This document shows positions 1 through 8,725 of a stretch of 40,994 nt of DNA, piece by piece. The position numbers were made by a program, and so were the translations under genes. The DNA is from Psychrobacter piscatorii (GTDB lineage: Bacteria > Pseudomonadota > Gammaproteobacteria > Pseudomonadales > Moraxellaceae), in NCBI RefSeq assembly GCF_904846415.1, contig NZ_CAJHAR010000032.1, positions 1-40,994 on the forward strand, read 5' to 3'. The stretch's first letter is position 1; every line of letters begins with the position of its first letter. The notes under the pieces were generated by a model. That model searched no databases. It saw only the letters and a list, made by a program, of their open reading frames with translations, and was not told where the DNA came from.

Positions 1-117
1 TTATGGCATTTGTCTCATCGATTGATTCGTAAAATCCTGTCACACAATCTGTGCTTTGTACTCAATAAAAAACTTGGTAACCCGCCTCTTCAGTTTGATT
101 TGCTTATTTCAAGTTGA
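1..117 (+). CDS. Transposase, C-terminal fragment (partial at window edge)
   Basis: Frame 1 is open from the first base to a TGA at 115-117 and encodes 38 residues. It contains a basic, amphipathic stretch (SHRLIRKILSHNLCFVLNKK) followed by LGNPPLQFDLLI. This resembles the C-terminal helix of IS982-type DDE transposases, where a segment of the type 'R-I-x-x-K-I-x-x-x-x-x-x-x-x-N' followed by a short tail closes the protein. The catalytic domain is upstream of the window, so activity cannot be judged. The stop codon overlaps the end of the convergent gene at 109-792. A chance open frame is possible given the short length, but the composition and position argue for a real fragment. Confidence 0.5.
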   Translation, partial: LWHLSHRLIRKILSHNLCFVLNKKLGNPPLQFDLLISS

Positions 118-126
118 GAGTGGGGT
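1..126 (+). mobile_element. Right end of an insertion sequence, probably IS982-like
   Basis: The window opens inside a reading frame that resembles the C-terminus of a DDE transposase and stops at 115-117. A few bases later the sequence reads GGGGT at 122-126, which would fit an IS982-type terminal repeat (these elements begin ACCCC and end GGGGT). The other end lies outside the window, so the boundary at 126 is an inference and the family assignment tentative. Confidence 0.45.
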
Positions 127-792
127 TTCTTCAATATATTTGTTAGCAAGTTCTTTAGCTTTTTTAGCAAGTATAGTCTTATCTTTCTTATCTAAAATTG
201 CATTCATTTTGTCAAGATAAGCTTCTCTTAGCGCTTTTAGTTTCTGTAGGACTTCGTCTTGCTCATTAATAGAAATTTTATCTGAATCTGTTATTTCTAT
301 TATGAAATCAGTTGCTACACCATTTGCTCTAGTCGCCCAACCTCTCTCGTCTTCATCAGCAAACCCTGAAAAATCAAAATATTGATGAAATACTAAATTA
401 GATGCAAGTCCGTGGAGTCCACCTTTCAATTTACTACCAAGGGCTTTCTTAAGTTCGAACTGAATATTGGAATCTAATAAATCTAGCGTAGGGTTAGTTA
501 AATAAATATTACCTAGCCTTTTTAGCCTTAATTTTTGAAGACTAACTACTGACTCTATTCTATGTAGTTCTGCTTTTAACTCAGGCAAAGACAAACCTGA
601 TAAATCCACCTTATCCTTGTTGCGAACAATCAATAATAGCTCTTCTGCAGAATAGATTAAATCACCTAGAATAAAATAGCTTTCGAGTAGCTCGACGATT
701 TTTTCCTCTTGCTGATTGTCTCTATATAATTCATATAGTTTTGGGATGGCATCAGCCAAAGCTCTAAAAAAATTAAGAAACAAATCCAACAT
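109..792 (-). CDS. Hypothetical protein, AT-rich, next to an IS end
   Basis: This 227-residue protein is not recognised. It begins with a hydrophobic amphipathic segment (LDLFLNFFRALADAIPKLYELY) and is otherwise helical and rich in Lys, Glu and Leu, with no signal peptide or clear catalytic motif. The start is supported by a GAGGA ribosome-binding site a few bases upstream. The gene is clearly AT-richer than valS next door, which suggests an acquired gene. Its last five or six codons and its stop fall inside the presumed IS right end (about 109-126), so the natural C-terminus may have been replaced by IS sequence. It could be a cytoplasmic or membrane-associated accessory protein; no function is claimed. 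Confidence 0.65.
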   Translation of the reverse strand: MLDLFLNFFRALADAIPKLYELYRDNQQEEKIVELLESYFILGDLIYSAEELLLIVRNKDKVDLSGLSLPELKAELHRIESVVSLQKLRLKRLGNIYLTNPTLDLLDSNIQFELKKALGSKLKGGLHGLASNLVFHQYFDFSGFADEDERGWATRANGVATDFIIEITDSDKISINEQDEVLQKLKALREAYLDKMNAILDKKDKTILAKKAKELANKYIEETPLST

Positions 793-863
793 TTTCTGTC
801 CTCATAATACGTCACTTATTTTACGCGAGGGACGAGCGCCGAGCTAAGTGATTAAAGGACACC

Positions 864-914
864 GCCTCATGCATCGCATATTAGCCTATTATTAAAGGAC
901 TCCGATGCTGAGGC
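864..914. other. Imperfect inverted repeat with a duplicated 10-mer
   Basis: 864-876 (gcctcatgcatcg) and 903-914 (cgatgctgaggc) pair over 12 bp with one bulged base. The 10-mer attaaaggac occurs at 851-860 and again, inside the loop, at 891-900. It lies just beyond the 3' end of valS and could form the end of the valS transcript, but there is no good U-tract. It may instead be a small repeat element. Confidence 0.4.
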
Positions 915-939
915 CATGCTCTTTAAGCTTTTGCTTTAT

Positions 940-3873
940 TTACAACGCTTTTAACTGCTCCATCTGCGCCGTCATCGTAGTCAACTGCCCTTCTAGCTCA
1001 GCCAATTTCGCCTTCTCAGCATCGACTACTTCCGCAGGTGCTTTACTGACAAAGCCTTCATTGCTCAGCTTACGCGAGATACCGTCGGCTTGACCTTTCA
1101 ACTTATCATATGACTTACCTAAACGTGCCAGCTCAGCCGTTGGGTCGATCAGCCCTTTCATCGGTACGAGTACCCGTAGTTGACCGACCATACTTGATGA
1201 CGATAGTGGCACTTCATCGCCTTCTTTGACGATCTCTAAGCTCTCGACTTTGGCAAGCGCTTTGAACTGGTTTTTGATACGTGACAGACGCGCTTCTTCA
1301 TCGGCAGAGATATTTTGTAGTAGCACTGGCAGACGTACCGCGTTACCCAGTTTCATCTCACCACGGATGTTACGGACGCTCGCGATTAGCTCTTGTAGCC
1401 ATGCCATATCGGCTTCGGTCTGCTCACTGATTTGGCTGGCATCGGTCTGTGGATAGTCAGCGACCACGATGCTGTCGGTGTTTTTGCGACCCAGTAGCGG
1501 CGCGATGGTCTGCCAGATTTGCTCAGTCAGATACGGCATGATTGGATGGGTGAAACGTAGCGCAGTCTCTAGTACGTGCAGTAGTACATAGCGGATTTGC
1601 GCTTTACGCTCGTCTGATACCGAGTCATCATTTAGGCTGGCTTTGGCAAGCTCAACGTACCAATCACAGTACTCATTCCAGATGAATTCATAGATATCTT
1701 GGCTGACCATATCGAGACGATACTGAGCAAAATGCTGATGAATGTCTTTGATGCTAGAGTTTAGGCGACTCATGATCCATTTTTCTGGTAATTCCCACAC
1801 GTCGGGATTCGCCACTTGGTCGATAGGCTTGGCGTTGCTGTCACCATCGACGCAGTTCATGAGGACAAAACGACTAGCGTTCCAAATTTTATTACAGAAG
1901 TTACGATAGCCCTCGACACGCTTTAGATCAAAGTTAATATCGCGACCCGTACTGGCTAATGAGGTAAAGGTAAAGCGCAGTGCATCGGTGCCATACGCTG
2001 GGATGCCTTCTGGAAACTCTTTACGCGTTTGCTTCTCAATCTTGGCCGCGTCTTTTGGATTCATCATATTGCTGGTGCGTTTTTCGACCAGCGCTTCTAG
2101 CTCGATACCGTCGATCAAGTCAATCGGATCTAAGACATTACCTTTTGATTTTGACATTTTTTGACCATTGCCATCACGTACCAGACCATGCACATAGACG
2201 GTCTTAAACGGTACTTGCGGCGTGCCATCTTCGTTTTTCACGAAGTGCATGGTCATCATGATCATGCGCGCAACCCAAAAGAAGATAATGTCAAAACCAG
2301 TCACCAGCACGCTGGTTGGGTGAAAGGTGTCCATCACGCGTGGATCGGCGTTGACGTCTGCCCAGTCAAGCGTACTAAATGTCCATAGACCTGAGCTGAA
2401 CCACGTATCGAGCACGTCATCGTCTTGGCGCAGTTTTACATCGTCGCTTAGGTTGTATTTGCTACGTACTTCCGCTTCGTCACGGGCGACATAGATTTCA
2501 CCCGTCGCATCGTCATACCATGCAGGGATACGATGACCCCACCATAGTTGACGGCTGATGCACCAGTCTTGTAGATCGGTCATCCACGCCATATACATGT
2601 TTTTGTACTGTGCAGGGACGAACTCAATGCTGCCGTCTTCTACCGCGTCAATCGCAGGCTTGGCAAGCTCTTTGACCGCGACATACCATTGATCGGTCAA
2701 CCATGGCTCAACGATCGTACCGCCACGCTCAGCACGTGGGGCTTTTAGCGCGTAGTCTTCGATATCTTCTAGCCAGCCTTGCTCGCCTGCTTGCTCTACA
2801 AGGAATTTACGCGCAGCAAAACGCTCAAGCCCTGCGTATTCGCTCGGCGTGGTCTCTAGCTCTGGCTCACGCGTTTGTAAGTCAGGATAAACTTCCATCG
2901 CTGGCAAAATATTGGCGCGCTCATCAAGGATATTGATGAGTGGCAAGCTATGACGACGACCCAATTCATAATCGTTAAAATCATGAGCTGGAGTGATTTT
3001 TACGCAGCCTGTACCGAAGTCTTTTTCGACATAATCATCAGCGACGATAGGTACGACACGACCCGTGATTGGTAAGGTAATGGTTTTGCCGACCAAGTGT
3101 GCATAACGCTCATCGCTCGGATTAACAGCGACAGCGGTATCACCAAGCAATGTCTCAGGACGCGTGGTAGCGACGACCAGATAGTTTTTGCCATCTTGAG
3201 TTAGTAGCTCTGTATCAGTGAAATGATAGCGGAAATGCCACAAGCTGCCTTTTTCGTCGTGGTTTTCGACTTCTAAGTCAGAAAGCGCGGTTTGGAACTT
3301 TGGATCCCAGTTGACCAGACGCTTACCACGATAAATAAGACCATCGTCGAACAGACGCACAAACACTTCTTTTACCGCGTTGGACAGACCATCATCCATG
3401 GTAAAGCGCTCACGCGACCAGTCAACCGAGCTACCCAAACGACGAATTTGGCTGGTGATGTTACCGCCCGACTCTTCTTTCCATTCCCATACTTTATCGA
3501 TGAAGTCTTCACGGGTCATATCACGGCGCTTGATACCTTGCGCTTCTAAACGACGCTCAACGACCATTTGGGTTGCGATACCCGCATGATCCGTACCTGG
3601 TTGCCACAGCGTATTATCACCATCCATGCGATGATAGCGCGTGAGCGCATCCATGATGGCATTGTTAAAACCATGTCCCATATGCAGAGAGCCGGTGACA
3701 TTTGGCGGTGGCAGCGCGATAGAGAACGACTCGTCTTTATCAAACGTCGGCTGAAAATAGCCGCTTTCTTCCCAGCCTTGATACATACCTGCCTCGACTT
3801 GTGCAGGGTTATAGGCGTTTTCTAATTGATTTAGTGCCGCTTGAATAGAGGCAGTTAGGTTGTGGTTACTCAT
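940..3873 (-). CDS. valS: Valine--tRNA ligase
   Basis: Cytoplasmic class I aminoacyl-tRNA synthetase that charges tRNA-Val with valine and edits mischarged threonine. At 977 residues it is of normal bacterial ValRS length. The HIGH signature is seen as [15 protein letters not shown] (HMGH at residues 64-67) and the KMSKS signature as [10 protein letters not shown] (KMSKS at 572-576). The editing domain lies between them, around residues 200-390, with [18 protein letters not shown] at its start. The C-terminal end (about residue 900 onward) is the charged coiled-coil arm typical of ValRS. The gene stands alone and is divergent from the FNT-family gene, with a 291-bp intergenic region in which no T-box-like element is evident. 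Confidence 0.98.
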   Translation of the reverse strand: MSNHNLTASIQAALNQLENAYNPAQVEAGMYQGWEESGYFQPTFDKDESFSIALPPPNVTGSLHMGHGFNNAIMDALTRYHRMDGDNTLWQPGTDHAGIATQMVVERRLEAQGIKRRDMTREDFIDKVWEWKEESGGNITSQIRRLGSSVDWSRERFTMDDGLSNAVKEVFVRLFDDGLIYRGKRLVNWDPKFQTALSDLEVENHDEKGSLWHFRYHFTDTELLTQDGKNYLVVATTRPETLLGDTAVAVNPSDERYAHLVGKTITLPITGRVVPIVADDYVEKDFGTGCVKITPAHDFNDYELGRRHSLPLINILDERANILPAMEVYPDLQTREPELETTPSEYAGLERFAARKFLVEQAGEQGWLEDIEDYALKAPRAERGGTIVEPWLTDQWYVAVKELAKPAIDAVEDGSIEFVPAQYKNMYMAWMTDLQDWCISRQLWWGHRIPAWYDDATGEIYVARDEAEVRSKYNLSDDVKLRQDDDVLDTWFSSGLWTFSTLDWADVNADPRVMDTFHPTSVLVTGFDIIFFWVARMIMMTMHFVKNEDGTPQVPFKTVYVHGLVRDGNGQKMSKSKGNVLDPIDLIDGIELEALVEKRTSNMMNPKDAAKIEKQTRKEFPEGIPAYGTDALRFTFTSLASTGRDINFDLKRVEGYRNFCNKIWNASRFVLMNCVDGDSNAKPIDQVANPDVWELPEKWIMSRLNSSIKDIHQHFAQYRLDMVSQDIYEFIWNEYCDWYVELAKASLNDDSVSDERKAQIRYVLLHVLETALRFTHPIMPYLTEQIWQTIAPLLGRKNTDSIVVADYPQTDASQISEQTEADMAWLQELIASVRNIRGEMKLGNAVRLPVLLQNISADEEARLSRIKNQFKALAKVESLEIVKEGDEVPLSSSSMVGQLRVLVPMKGLIDPTAELARLGKSYDKLKGQADGISRKLSNEGFVSKAPAEVVDAEKAKLAELEGQLTTMTAQMEQLKAL

Positions 3874-4164
3874 AATGGCATTATCTTTTATTGATTGAAT
3901 GTGATCAAAGTTAATTGAATTAAAGAGAATATAAAAATTAGGAAAATAATGAATAGAGTGATTTTAACGCAGATGGGCAGATTTTGTTAGATGGTAAGGC
4001 AATTTATAAAGCCTGAAGGTCATTTTTCATGCCGTTATCGAACAATTAATAACCCCAATCGGTTAAATGCTCAACAGAACCTGCCCCTGTCATGCGCTAA
4101 AATAGCGCTGATATCTTTATATTAAAAATACTAAAAATGTTATCTAATCAACAGTGAGCCGACC

Positions 4165-5349
4165 TTGTCCCAAGATACCAAACACAACCAACAACATAGC
4201 CAAAAGCATAGCGACAACGCTCAGGATACCCTATCAGACAGCGAGCGCTTGCCCGCGAGTACCACAAATCATGTCCAGCACAATGATGATGCGAACGATA
4301 CGCTGAATGGTAACCATGAAAAAGACAACACGGAGCACAGTCATACGCTACAGCACAGCCACTCTCCAGAAGACAGTCACGCCAACCCTCATGTGGATAG
4401 CCATCATCCAGACAGCCATATAAAAGCCACCGAAGAGCTGGATAATGATGACCTGCCAGAAGAAATCAGCGAAGAAGACAAGGAAACCATTAAAAAGGTC
4501 GCCGGTGATGACAATCTAAGCCAAGCAAAAAGCTACGCCAGTATCTTGGTCGAGCAAGTTATCCATGCCAAAGAAACGTTTGAGCGCTCGCTTGGCTCTT
4601 TGTTTACCAGCGCCTTTACGGCGGGGCTTGAGATTGGTATCAGCTTTTTTGTGATTTTATCCGCATTTGCCCTGCTCAATGATGTGCTGCCGAGTCGCTA
4701 CGCGATGGTACTGTCCTCCCTGCTCTATCCGATTGGTTTTATTATCGTGGTGATTGGTCAGTCGTTATTATTCACTGAACAGACCTCCCTGCTCAGCCTG
4801 CCTGTATTAAACAAGATTGAACCACTGCATAAGCTGCTGCGGCTATGGGGCATCGTCATTGCTGGTAATATCGTCGGTGGCTGCCTGTTTGCCGCCTTGA
4901 TGGTTGGCTTAGGGCTGCATATGCATCTATTTACCGACCATGCTATCGATGCTTACGCTGAGCATATCTTAGGGTTTGAGTGGTGGGTTATCTTTGGCAG
5001 CGCGGTACTAGCGGGTTGGATGATGGGCGTGGCGGCATGGCTAGTAACTTCTGCACGCGATACCCTTAGCCGTATTGTTTTGGTTTCCATTATCACTGGT
5101 AGTATCGGGTTTTTGGGCTTACACCACAGTATCGTTGGCAATATCGAAGTGTTTTCAGCATTGCTGTATGGCAATACGGTCAGCCTATGGCACTATTTGA
5201 TATTTTTAGTCGTGGTCTTGGTGGGTAATACGGTAGGTGGCGTAGTATTTGTCGCGGTGCTCAAAAACCGCACGTTCTTGTTTGAAATTGAAAGAGTCAA
5301 AGAACAAGCAGCCGAGGCAAGAGCAGAAGTAGACAGGCGCAGATTTTAG
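4165..5349 (+). CDS. Formate/nitrite transporter (FNT) family protein with His-rich N-terminal tail
   Basis: The C-terminal two-thirds (about residues 110-375) is a six-helix FNT-type channel resembling E. coli YfdC, beginning with LVEQVIHAKETFERSLGSLF and including a Gly-rich GNIVGGCLFAALMVG segment. FNT proteins are pentameric inner-membrane channels for small monovalent anions; the substrate here is unknown. The first ~86 residues are hydrophilic and unusual, with 15 histidines, many in SH, HS or HSH contexts, plus many Asp and Asn. The start is a TTG at 4165; the in-frame stop at 4132-4134 leaves no upstream ATG, and the next in-frame Met falls in the membrane domain. The ribosome-binding site is weak. 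An ATG at 4137 opens a six-codon frame ending at 4157, possibly a chance leader. A strong terminator follows the gene. Confidence 0.85.
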   Translation: MSQDTKHNQQHSQKHSDNAQDTLSDSERLPASTTNHVQHNDDANDTLNGNHEKDNTEHSHTLQHSHSPEDSHANPHVDSHHPDSHIKATEELDNDDLPEEISEEDKETIKKVAGDDNLSQAKSYASILVEQVIHAKETFERSLGSLFTSAFTAGLEIGISFFVILSAFALLNDVLPSRYAMVLSSLLYPIGFIIVVIGQSLLFTEQTSLLSLPVLNKIEPLHKLLRLWGIVIAGNIVGGCLFAALMVGLGLHMHLFTDHAIDAYAEHILGFEWWVIFGSAVLAGWMMGVAAWLVTSARDTLSRIVLVSIITGSIGFLGLHHSIVGNIEVFSALLYGNTVSLWHYLIFLVVVLVGNTVGGVVFVAVLKNRTFLFEIERVKEQAAEARAEVDRRRF

Positions 5350-5412
5350 CGTTGAGCAATGCTATCCGTATTGAATCGACTTACCCATTCTAAGAAACCG
5401 TGATAAACATAA

Positions 5413-5460
5413 AAGCCCACAATAACTCTCATCATAGAAAGTATATTGTGGGCTTGTTTT
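5413..5460. terminator. Bidirectional rho-independent terminator
   Basis: The stem aagcccacaat (5413-5423) pairs perfectly with attgtgggctt (5445-5455), followed by GTTTT on the plus strand and flanked by A residues upstream that give U residues on the minus strand. It separates the convergent FNT and symporter genes and can end both. Confidence 0.9.
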
Positions 5461-5515
5461 ATTGAGTAATGCATTCCTTATTTAGCAATGCACTATGGCT
5501 AATCTTTTGATTAAA

Positions 5516-6439
5516 TTACATTCTCCGTGCGGCCAACACACTATTTTCTCTTTCTACTCTATTCGCTTTATTATGTTGCGCGGTAAATACTCTGACCATG
5601 ATACCTGCGGTTAAGAACATGATTAATGTATAAATAGCTGGAGTCAACGACATCTTATAGTTAGCGAGCAGCGTCAATGCCATGAACATCGATAGCGTAC
5701 TGTTTTGTAGACCGACTTCCATGGTGATTGATCTTCTCTGCGCAGGATTTAGACCGAACCATTTACTGGTGTAATAACCAAGCGCCATCGTTGATACGTT
5801 CAATATGAGCGACACAGGGCCAGTGGCAACTAAGGCCTCGACCAGAATATCTCTTTGCACATATCCTAAGAAAATAACCAAGAAGCTCAAAAATATCACA
5901 CCAAAACGAGACACCATAACTTGTGCTTTATCTGCGAAGCTCGCCGCATAGCGTTTGATGAGCATACCAATACTAACTGGCAGTATCGTTAGAGCAATCA
6001 AGCTGATCATGGTCTTGGCGACTGGCAACTGAAACTCACTACCGGCACCCATGAAATACACGAGCGAAAAACTCAGTACGATAGGAATGGTAAATACGGT
6101 GATAACACTGGCAATCGCAGTCATCGTGACTGAGAGTGCGACATCGCCTTTGGCTAGATAGGTAAATAGATTTGATGTGGTGCCACCAGGACACAGTACT
6201 AGTAGCATGACCCCGACGGCATACTCAGGCTCGAGTGACATGAAAGTTGCCAAGGCAAAACCGACCAGTGGCAAGAATAGTAGCTGATTGGTCAGTCCGA
6301 TCGCGACTGCTTTGGGATATTTGACGACTCTTTTAAAGTCATTGATAACTAAGGACAACCCCATTCCCATCATGATCAAAAAAATACTAATGGGAATGAC
6401 TTTTGAATTTACAAACGTGACTAACTCCACACCTTCCAT
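5516..6439 (-). CDS. Bile acid:sodium symporter (BASS/SBF) family transporter
   Basis: This is a 307-residue polytopic membrane protein with about nine hydrophobic segments. It has the family pattern of an N-terminal FLIMMGMGLSL segment, then VMLLVLCPGGTTSNLFTYLAKGD around residues 75-105, the conserved CPGG-T-SN sodium-site region of BASS proteins, and LQNSTLSMF in the second half. Bacterial BASS proteins import organic anions such as pantoate, pyruvate-related acids or sulfate conjugates with sodium; the substrate cannot be told from sequence. The start is supported by AAGGATG just upstream. The gene is transcribed alone, with a 312-bp region upstream containing a short palindrome. Confidence 0.9.
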   Translation of the reverse strand: MEGVELVTFVNSKVIPISIFLIMMGMGLSLVINDFKRVVKYPKAVAIGLTNQLLFLPLVGFALATFMSLEPEYAVGVMLLVLCPGGTTSNLFTYLAKGDVALSVTMTAIASVITVFTIPIVLSFSLVYFMGAGSEFQLPVAKTMISLIALTILPVSIGMLIKRYAASFADKAQVMVSRFGVIFLSFLVIFLGYVQRDILVEALVATGPVSLILNVSTMALGYYTSKWFGLNPAQRRSITMEVGLQNSTLSMFMALTLLANYKMSLTPAIYTLIMFLTAGIMVRVFTAQHNKANRVERENSVLAARRM

Positions 6440-6751
6440 AACTACATCCTTGTAGATAGAACCCTTACACGGGCAGGTTTATGACAACGTTGTGATGCTC
6501 AATCAGCCAATCCTGCTGATATCTTGGGTAAAAGCCACCGACATTGTCAGCGTTTTTATACGACACTTTGTACACAACACTTTTTGGAATCATCACTACT
6601 GACATACACCCAAAAAATGTCGAAACATTGAAAGTCAGTATATCGTTGTAAAAGTGTATGTATTTGATTTTTCTGACTACTGGTCAGTCAGCGTTGGGTT
6701 TTGTGCTGCGACAACCACAGAGGAGAATCTAAATAGTAGTGCTACAAAGCA
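6440..6751. other. 312-bp intergenic region upstream of the BASS gene
   Basis: No open frame or RNA gene is supported. The region should hold the promoter of the BASS gene and the 3' end of the YbjQ-type operon. The only ordered element seen is the palindrome at 6673-6687. Confidence 0.5.
6673..6687. promoter_or_regulatory. Short palindrome, possible operator
   Basis: ctgac-tactg-gtcag is a perfect 5-5-5 inverted repeat, extended by a further gtcagtcag-like copy on the right. Size and symmetry fit a dimeric regulator site, but it lies about 230 bp from the BASS start, so the link is weak. Confidence 0.25.
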
Positions 6752-7285
6752 TTAAGAGATGCTAGGAAGTGCAGAAGGTACACGTGCAGGCGATGTGTGT
6801 GTCGCAGAGACGATAGGTGTATGATCAGTACTGATGACTGCCGTGCCATAAGCAATGGCTTCTACCATACTGCCCAATTGGTTGATGTTAGTGACTTCTA
6901 GACGTACACCATAAATATGGGTGTAGCCTTCAGCTTTTGCTTGTGCACGCATACGGACGATTGCCTCACGGCGCGCGCGATCAAGCAGGGTCTCATAGGT
7001 GGTTAGGTTTTTGCCAAAGAGACTAAGCACGCGAGCAATGATCATCTTAAAGTAATCTTGAGCAATAACCACGCTGCCAAGAACTAGCGCGCCCTCACTA
7101 CCAACAGCCAGCTCAGGACGGTAGAAACGCTCGCTTGAAACCGTAACATCCCCTAGCGCCTGCTCTGCTACTTTTAACTGTGCCAAATGCTGACGCTCAT
7201 GACGTGAACCAAAAAACCAACCAGCGGCGAATAAAAAGATAAACGGCCCATAATTGATAAGCACTTGCGTGAGTGAGTCATTCAT
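6752..7285 (-). CDS. Membrane-anchored YbjQ-type (UPF0145) protein
   Basis: This 177-residue protein has one N-terminal transmembrane helix (about residues 7-25, ending GWFFGSRHE) and then a YbjQ/UPF0145 'heavy-metal-binding' domain. Domain hallmarks are the ALVLGSVVIAQDYFK strand, LLDRARREAIVRMRAQAKAEGY, and a closing VEAIAYGTAVI strand. YbjQ domains form small pentameric barrels of unknown biochemical role. The last ~25 residues are Ser/Thr/Pro-rich. The gene lies 78 bp downstream of a second YbjQ-type gene on the same strand and is likely cotranscribed with it. The two share the domain but differ in membrane anchoring. Confidence 0.8.
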   Translation of the reverse strand: MNDSLTQVLINYGPFIFLFAAGWFFGSRHERQHLAQLKVAEQALGDVTVSSERFYRPELAVGSEGALVLGSVVIAQDYFKMIIARVLSLFGKNLTTYETLLDRARREAIVRMRAQAKAEGYTHIYGVRLEVTNINQLGSMVEAIAYGTAVISTDHTPIVSATHTSPARVPSALPSIS

Positions 7286-7363
7286 GGCACGTTTCTCATC
7301 ATAAAAAGTATTACGGTTTTTAGCATTGTGGTTTTTAGTGCTACAGCTTTTAAAGCACTAAAA

Positions 7364-7804
7364 TCAACCAAAAGGATTAAAACGCGGTAGATCATCTGGC
7401 GAAGTTTGGGCTTGAGGATTTGGTGTTTGACCGGACGAATAGTGATTATCGCTTGGTGGGTTTTGAAACTGCTGCTGCGACATCGGTACTGCTTTGACCG
7501 CTGTCCCATAAACAAACAGCTCAGAGGCCCCTTGGGCGATACTAGAGGTAGAGAAACGCAAACCGACGACAGCATCGGCACCAAGCGCTTCCGCCTTGAC
7601 AATCATGCGATCGATCGCTTCTTGGCGTGACTCTTCTAACAGCTCGGTATAGGCGGTCAGCTCGCCGCCAACGATGTTTTTTAGCCCAGCAAACAAGTCT
7701 TTGCCCACATGCTTTGAGCGCACCGTACTGCCATACACAACATCTAAGCGCTCGGTAATTTGATAATTAGGTAAGTGTTCAAGATTGGAGAGTTGCACAG
7801 CCAT
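7364..7804 (-). CDS. YbjQ-type (UPF0145) soluble protein
   Basis: At 146 residues this is slightly longer than the ~105-residue YbjQ family norm because of a Pro/Gln/Asn-rich C-terminal tail (from about residue 108). The domain shows LDVVYGSTVRSKHVGKDLFAGLK, the conserved VGGELTAYTELLEESRQEA helix, and ADAVVGLRFSTSSIA leading to LFVYGTAVKA. The start has AAGG upstream. It is first in a two-gene unit with the membrane-anchored paralogue. Function is unknown for the family; the metal-binding label is historical. Confidence 0.85.
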   Translation of the reverse strand: MAVQLSNLEHLPNYQITERLDVVYGSTVRSKHVGKDLFAGLKNIVGGELTAYTELLEESRQEAIDRMIVKAEALGADAVVGLRFSTSSIAQGASELFVYGTAVKAVPMSQQQFQNPPSDNHYSSGQTPNPQAQTSPDDLPRFNPFG

Positions 7805-7873
7805 AGTAAGACCTTATCGGTGACTTATAAAGTATCTAAAAGAATGACCAGAGCTGCGTGATGCAGTATAAAT

Positions 7874-7905
7874 AAAAGACAGTACTACTAGCAGTACTGT
7901 CTTTT
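7874..7905. terminator. Bidirectional rho-independent terminator
   Basis: A perfect 13-bp stem pairs aaaagacagtact (7874-7886) with agtactgtctttt (7893-7905) around a 6-nt loop. A-rich and T-rich arms make it function on both strands. For the minus strand it ends the UPF0149 gene before the YbjQ pair. Confidence 0.9.
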
Positions 7906-7912
7906 AGAATGA

Positions 7913-8470
7913 CTAGTCATTGGTATGAAATAATAAAAACAGCTCGGTCAAATTGCCTTCGATGCTGTTGGCCATTTGTACCATCTTATCTTCATCGCGA
8001 CGCATTACTTCTAGCTCTGGATCTTCATCATCAATGCCGCTCAGCACAATCATTGGCAAGGTCAATACAGCCACGTCTTCTGCTGTCTCTTCGTCTTCAA
8101 ACCAATCACTTGCTTCATCGCCATACATAGCATCAACAAAACCAATCGACCAAGCCACGATATCTGACTCATCTGAGAAATCAACCGCGACTTCTTCGTC
8201 ACCAGCATCTTCACCAAATGGCAATTCAATCGGTGTCTCGTTTTTTAGCTCAGCCATAATCGAGTCACGCCAGCGCTTGATACCATCGATGACGTTTTCT
8301 GGAATTTCACTCACATGACCTTCAAACAGCGCATCCATCCAGTTAGGTAGTGGGCGACCAATGACCGTCGCTGTCAAAAAACCATGCGCCGCGACACTAT
8401 CGAGCACGAACTGGCTCTCTTGGTTATCCAAATAATCTAGTAATTCATCAAAACTTAGTTGGTTACTCAT
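7913..8470 (-). CDS. UPF0149 / YecA-YgfB-like protein
   Basis: This 185-residue acidic cytoplasmic protein has the YecA/UPF0149 pattern. It opens with LDYLDNQESQFVLDSVAAHGFLTATVIGRP, the conserved 'H-G-F-L-T-A' helix with 'P-x-x-W', and has FSDESDIVAWSIGFVDAM in the second half, matching the family's W-x-x-G-F motif. There is no C-terminal SEC-C zinc motif, so it is the short form. The precise role of these proteins is not settled. The start is supported by AAGGA upstream. It appears to be a single-gene unit between terminators at 7874 and 8552. Confidence 0.85.
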   Translation of the reverse strand: MSNQLSFDELLDYLDNQESQFVLDSVAAHGFLTATVIGRPLPNWMDALFEGHVSEIPENVIDGIKRWRDSIMAELKNETPIELPFGEDAGDEEVAVDFSDESDIVAWSIGFVDAMYGDEASDWFEDEETAEDVAVLTLPMIVLSGIDDEDPELEVMRRDEDKMVQMANSIEGNLTELFLLFHTND

Positions 8471-8551
8471 GGCTTGGTATTCCTTGAAAGATAGCTATTG
8501 TCAATCACAGTGATCGATTGGTTAATGGCAAGATATTATGTTGTTTTAAAA

Positions 8552-8587
8552 AAAGGCTGCTTGAATAACCGTAACCAAGCAGCCTTT
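8552..8587 (-). terminator. Rho-independent terminator for the small acidic gene
   Basis: The stem aaaggctgcttg (8552-8563) pairs perfectly with caagcagccttt (8576-8587). On the minus strand the stem is followed by a U-rich run, so it most likely ends the gene at 8726-8962. Confidence 0.85.
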
Positions 8588-8725
8588 ATAAAGTAAGTAT
8601 TATTGAATAGAGCAGATTGCGAACCATTGTCAAAAATAACAAACAGCGAGCAATCGGTACAACTGAGTAGATAATTATCAATTATTAAAGCACTTTAGTC
8701 AGCTGAGATGACTGAAGCCTATCAA

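Noticed and set aside
4137..4157. Six-codon frame ATG to TGA upstream of the FNT gene as a leader peptide
   Set aside because: No ribosome-binding site or attenuator structure was seen; kept only as a remark.
7282..7602. 106-codon frame on the minus strand overlapping the soluble YbjQ-type gene
   Set aside because: It lies largely inside the well-supported YbjQ-type gene in another frame, with basic low-information sequence and no ribosome-binding site; a shadow.
7953..8318. 121-codon Ser-rich frame on the plus strand
   Set aside because: Antisense to the UPF0149 gene; the Ser-rich content comes from reading Asp/Glu codons backwards.
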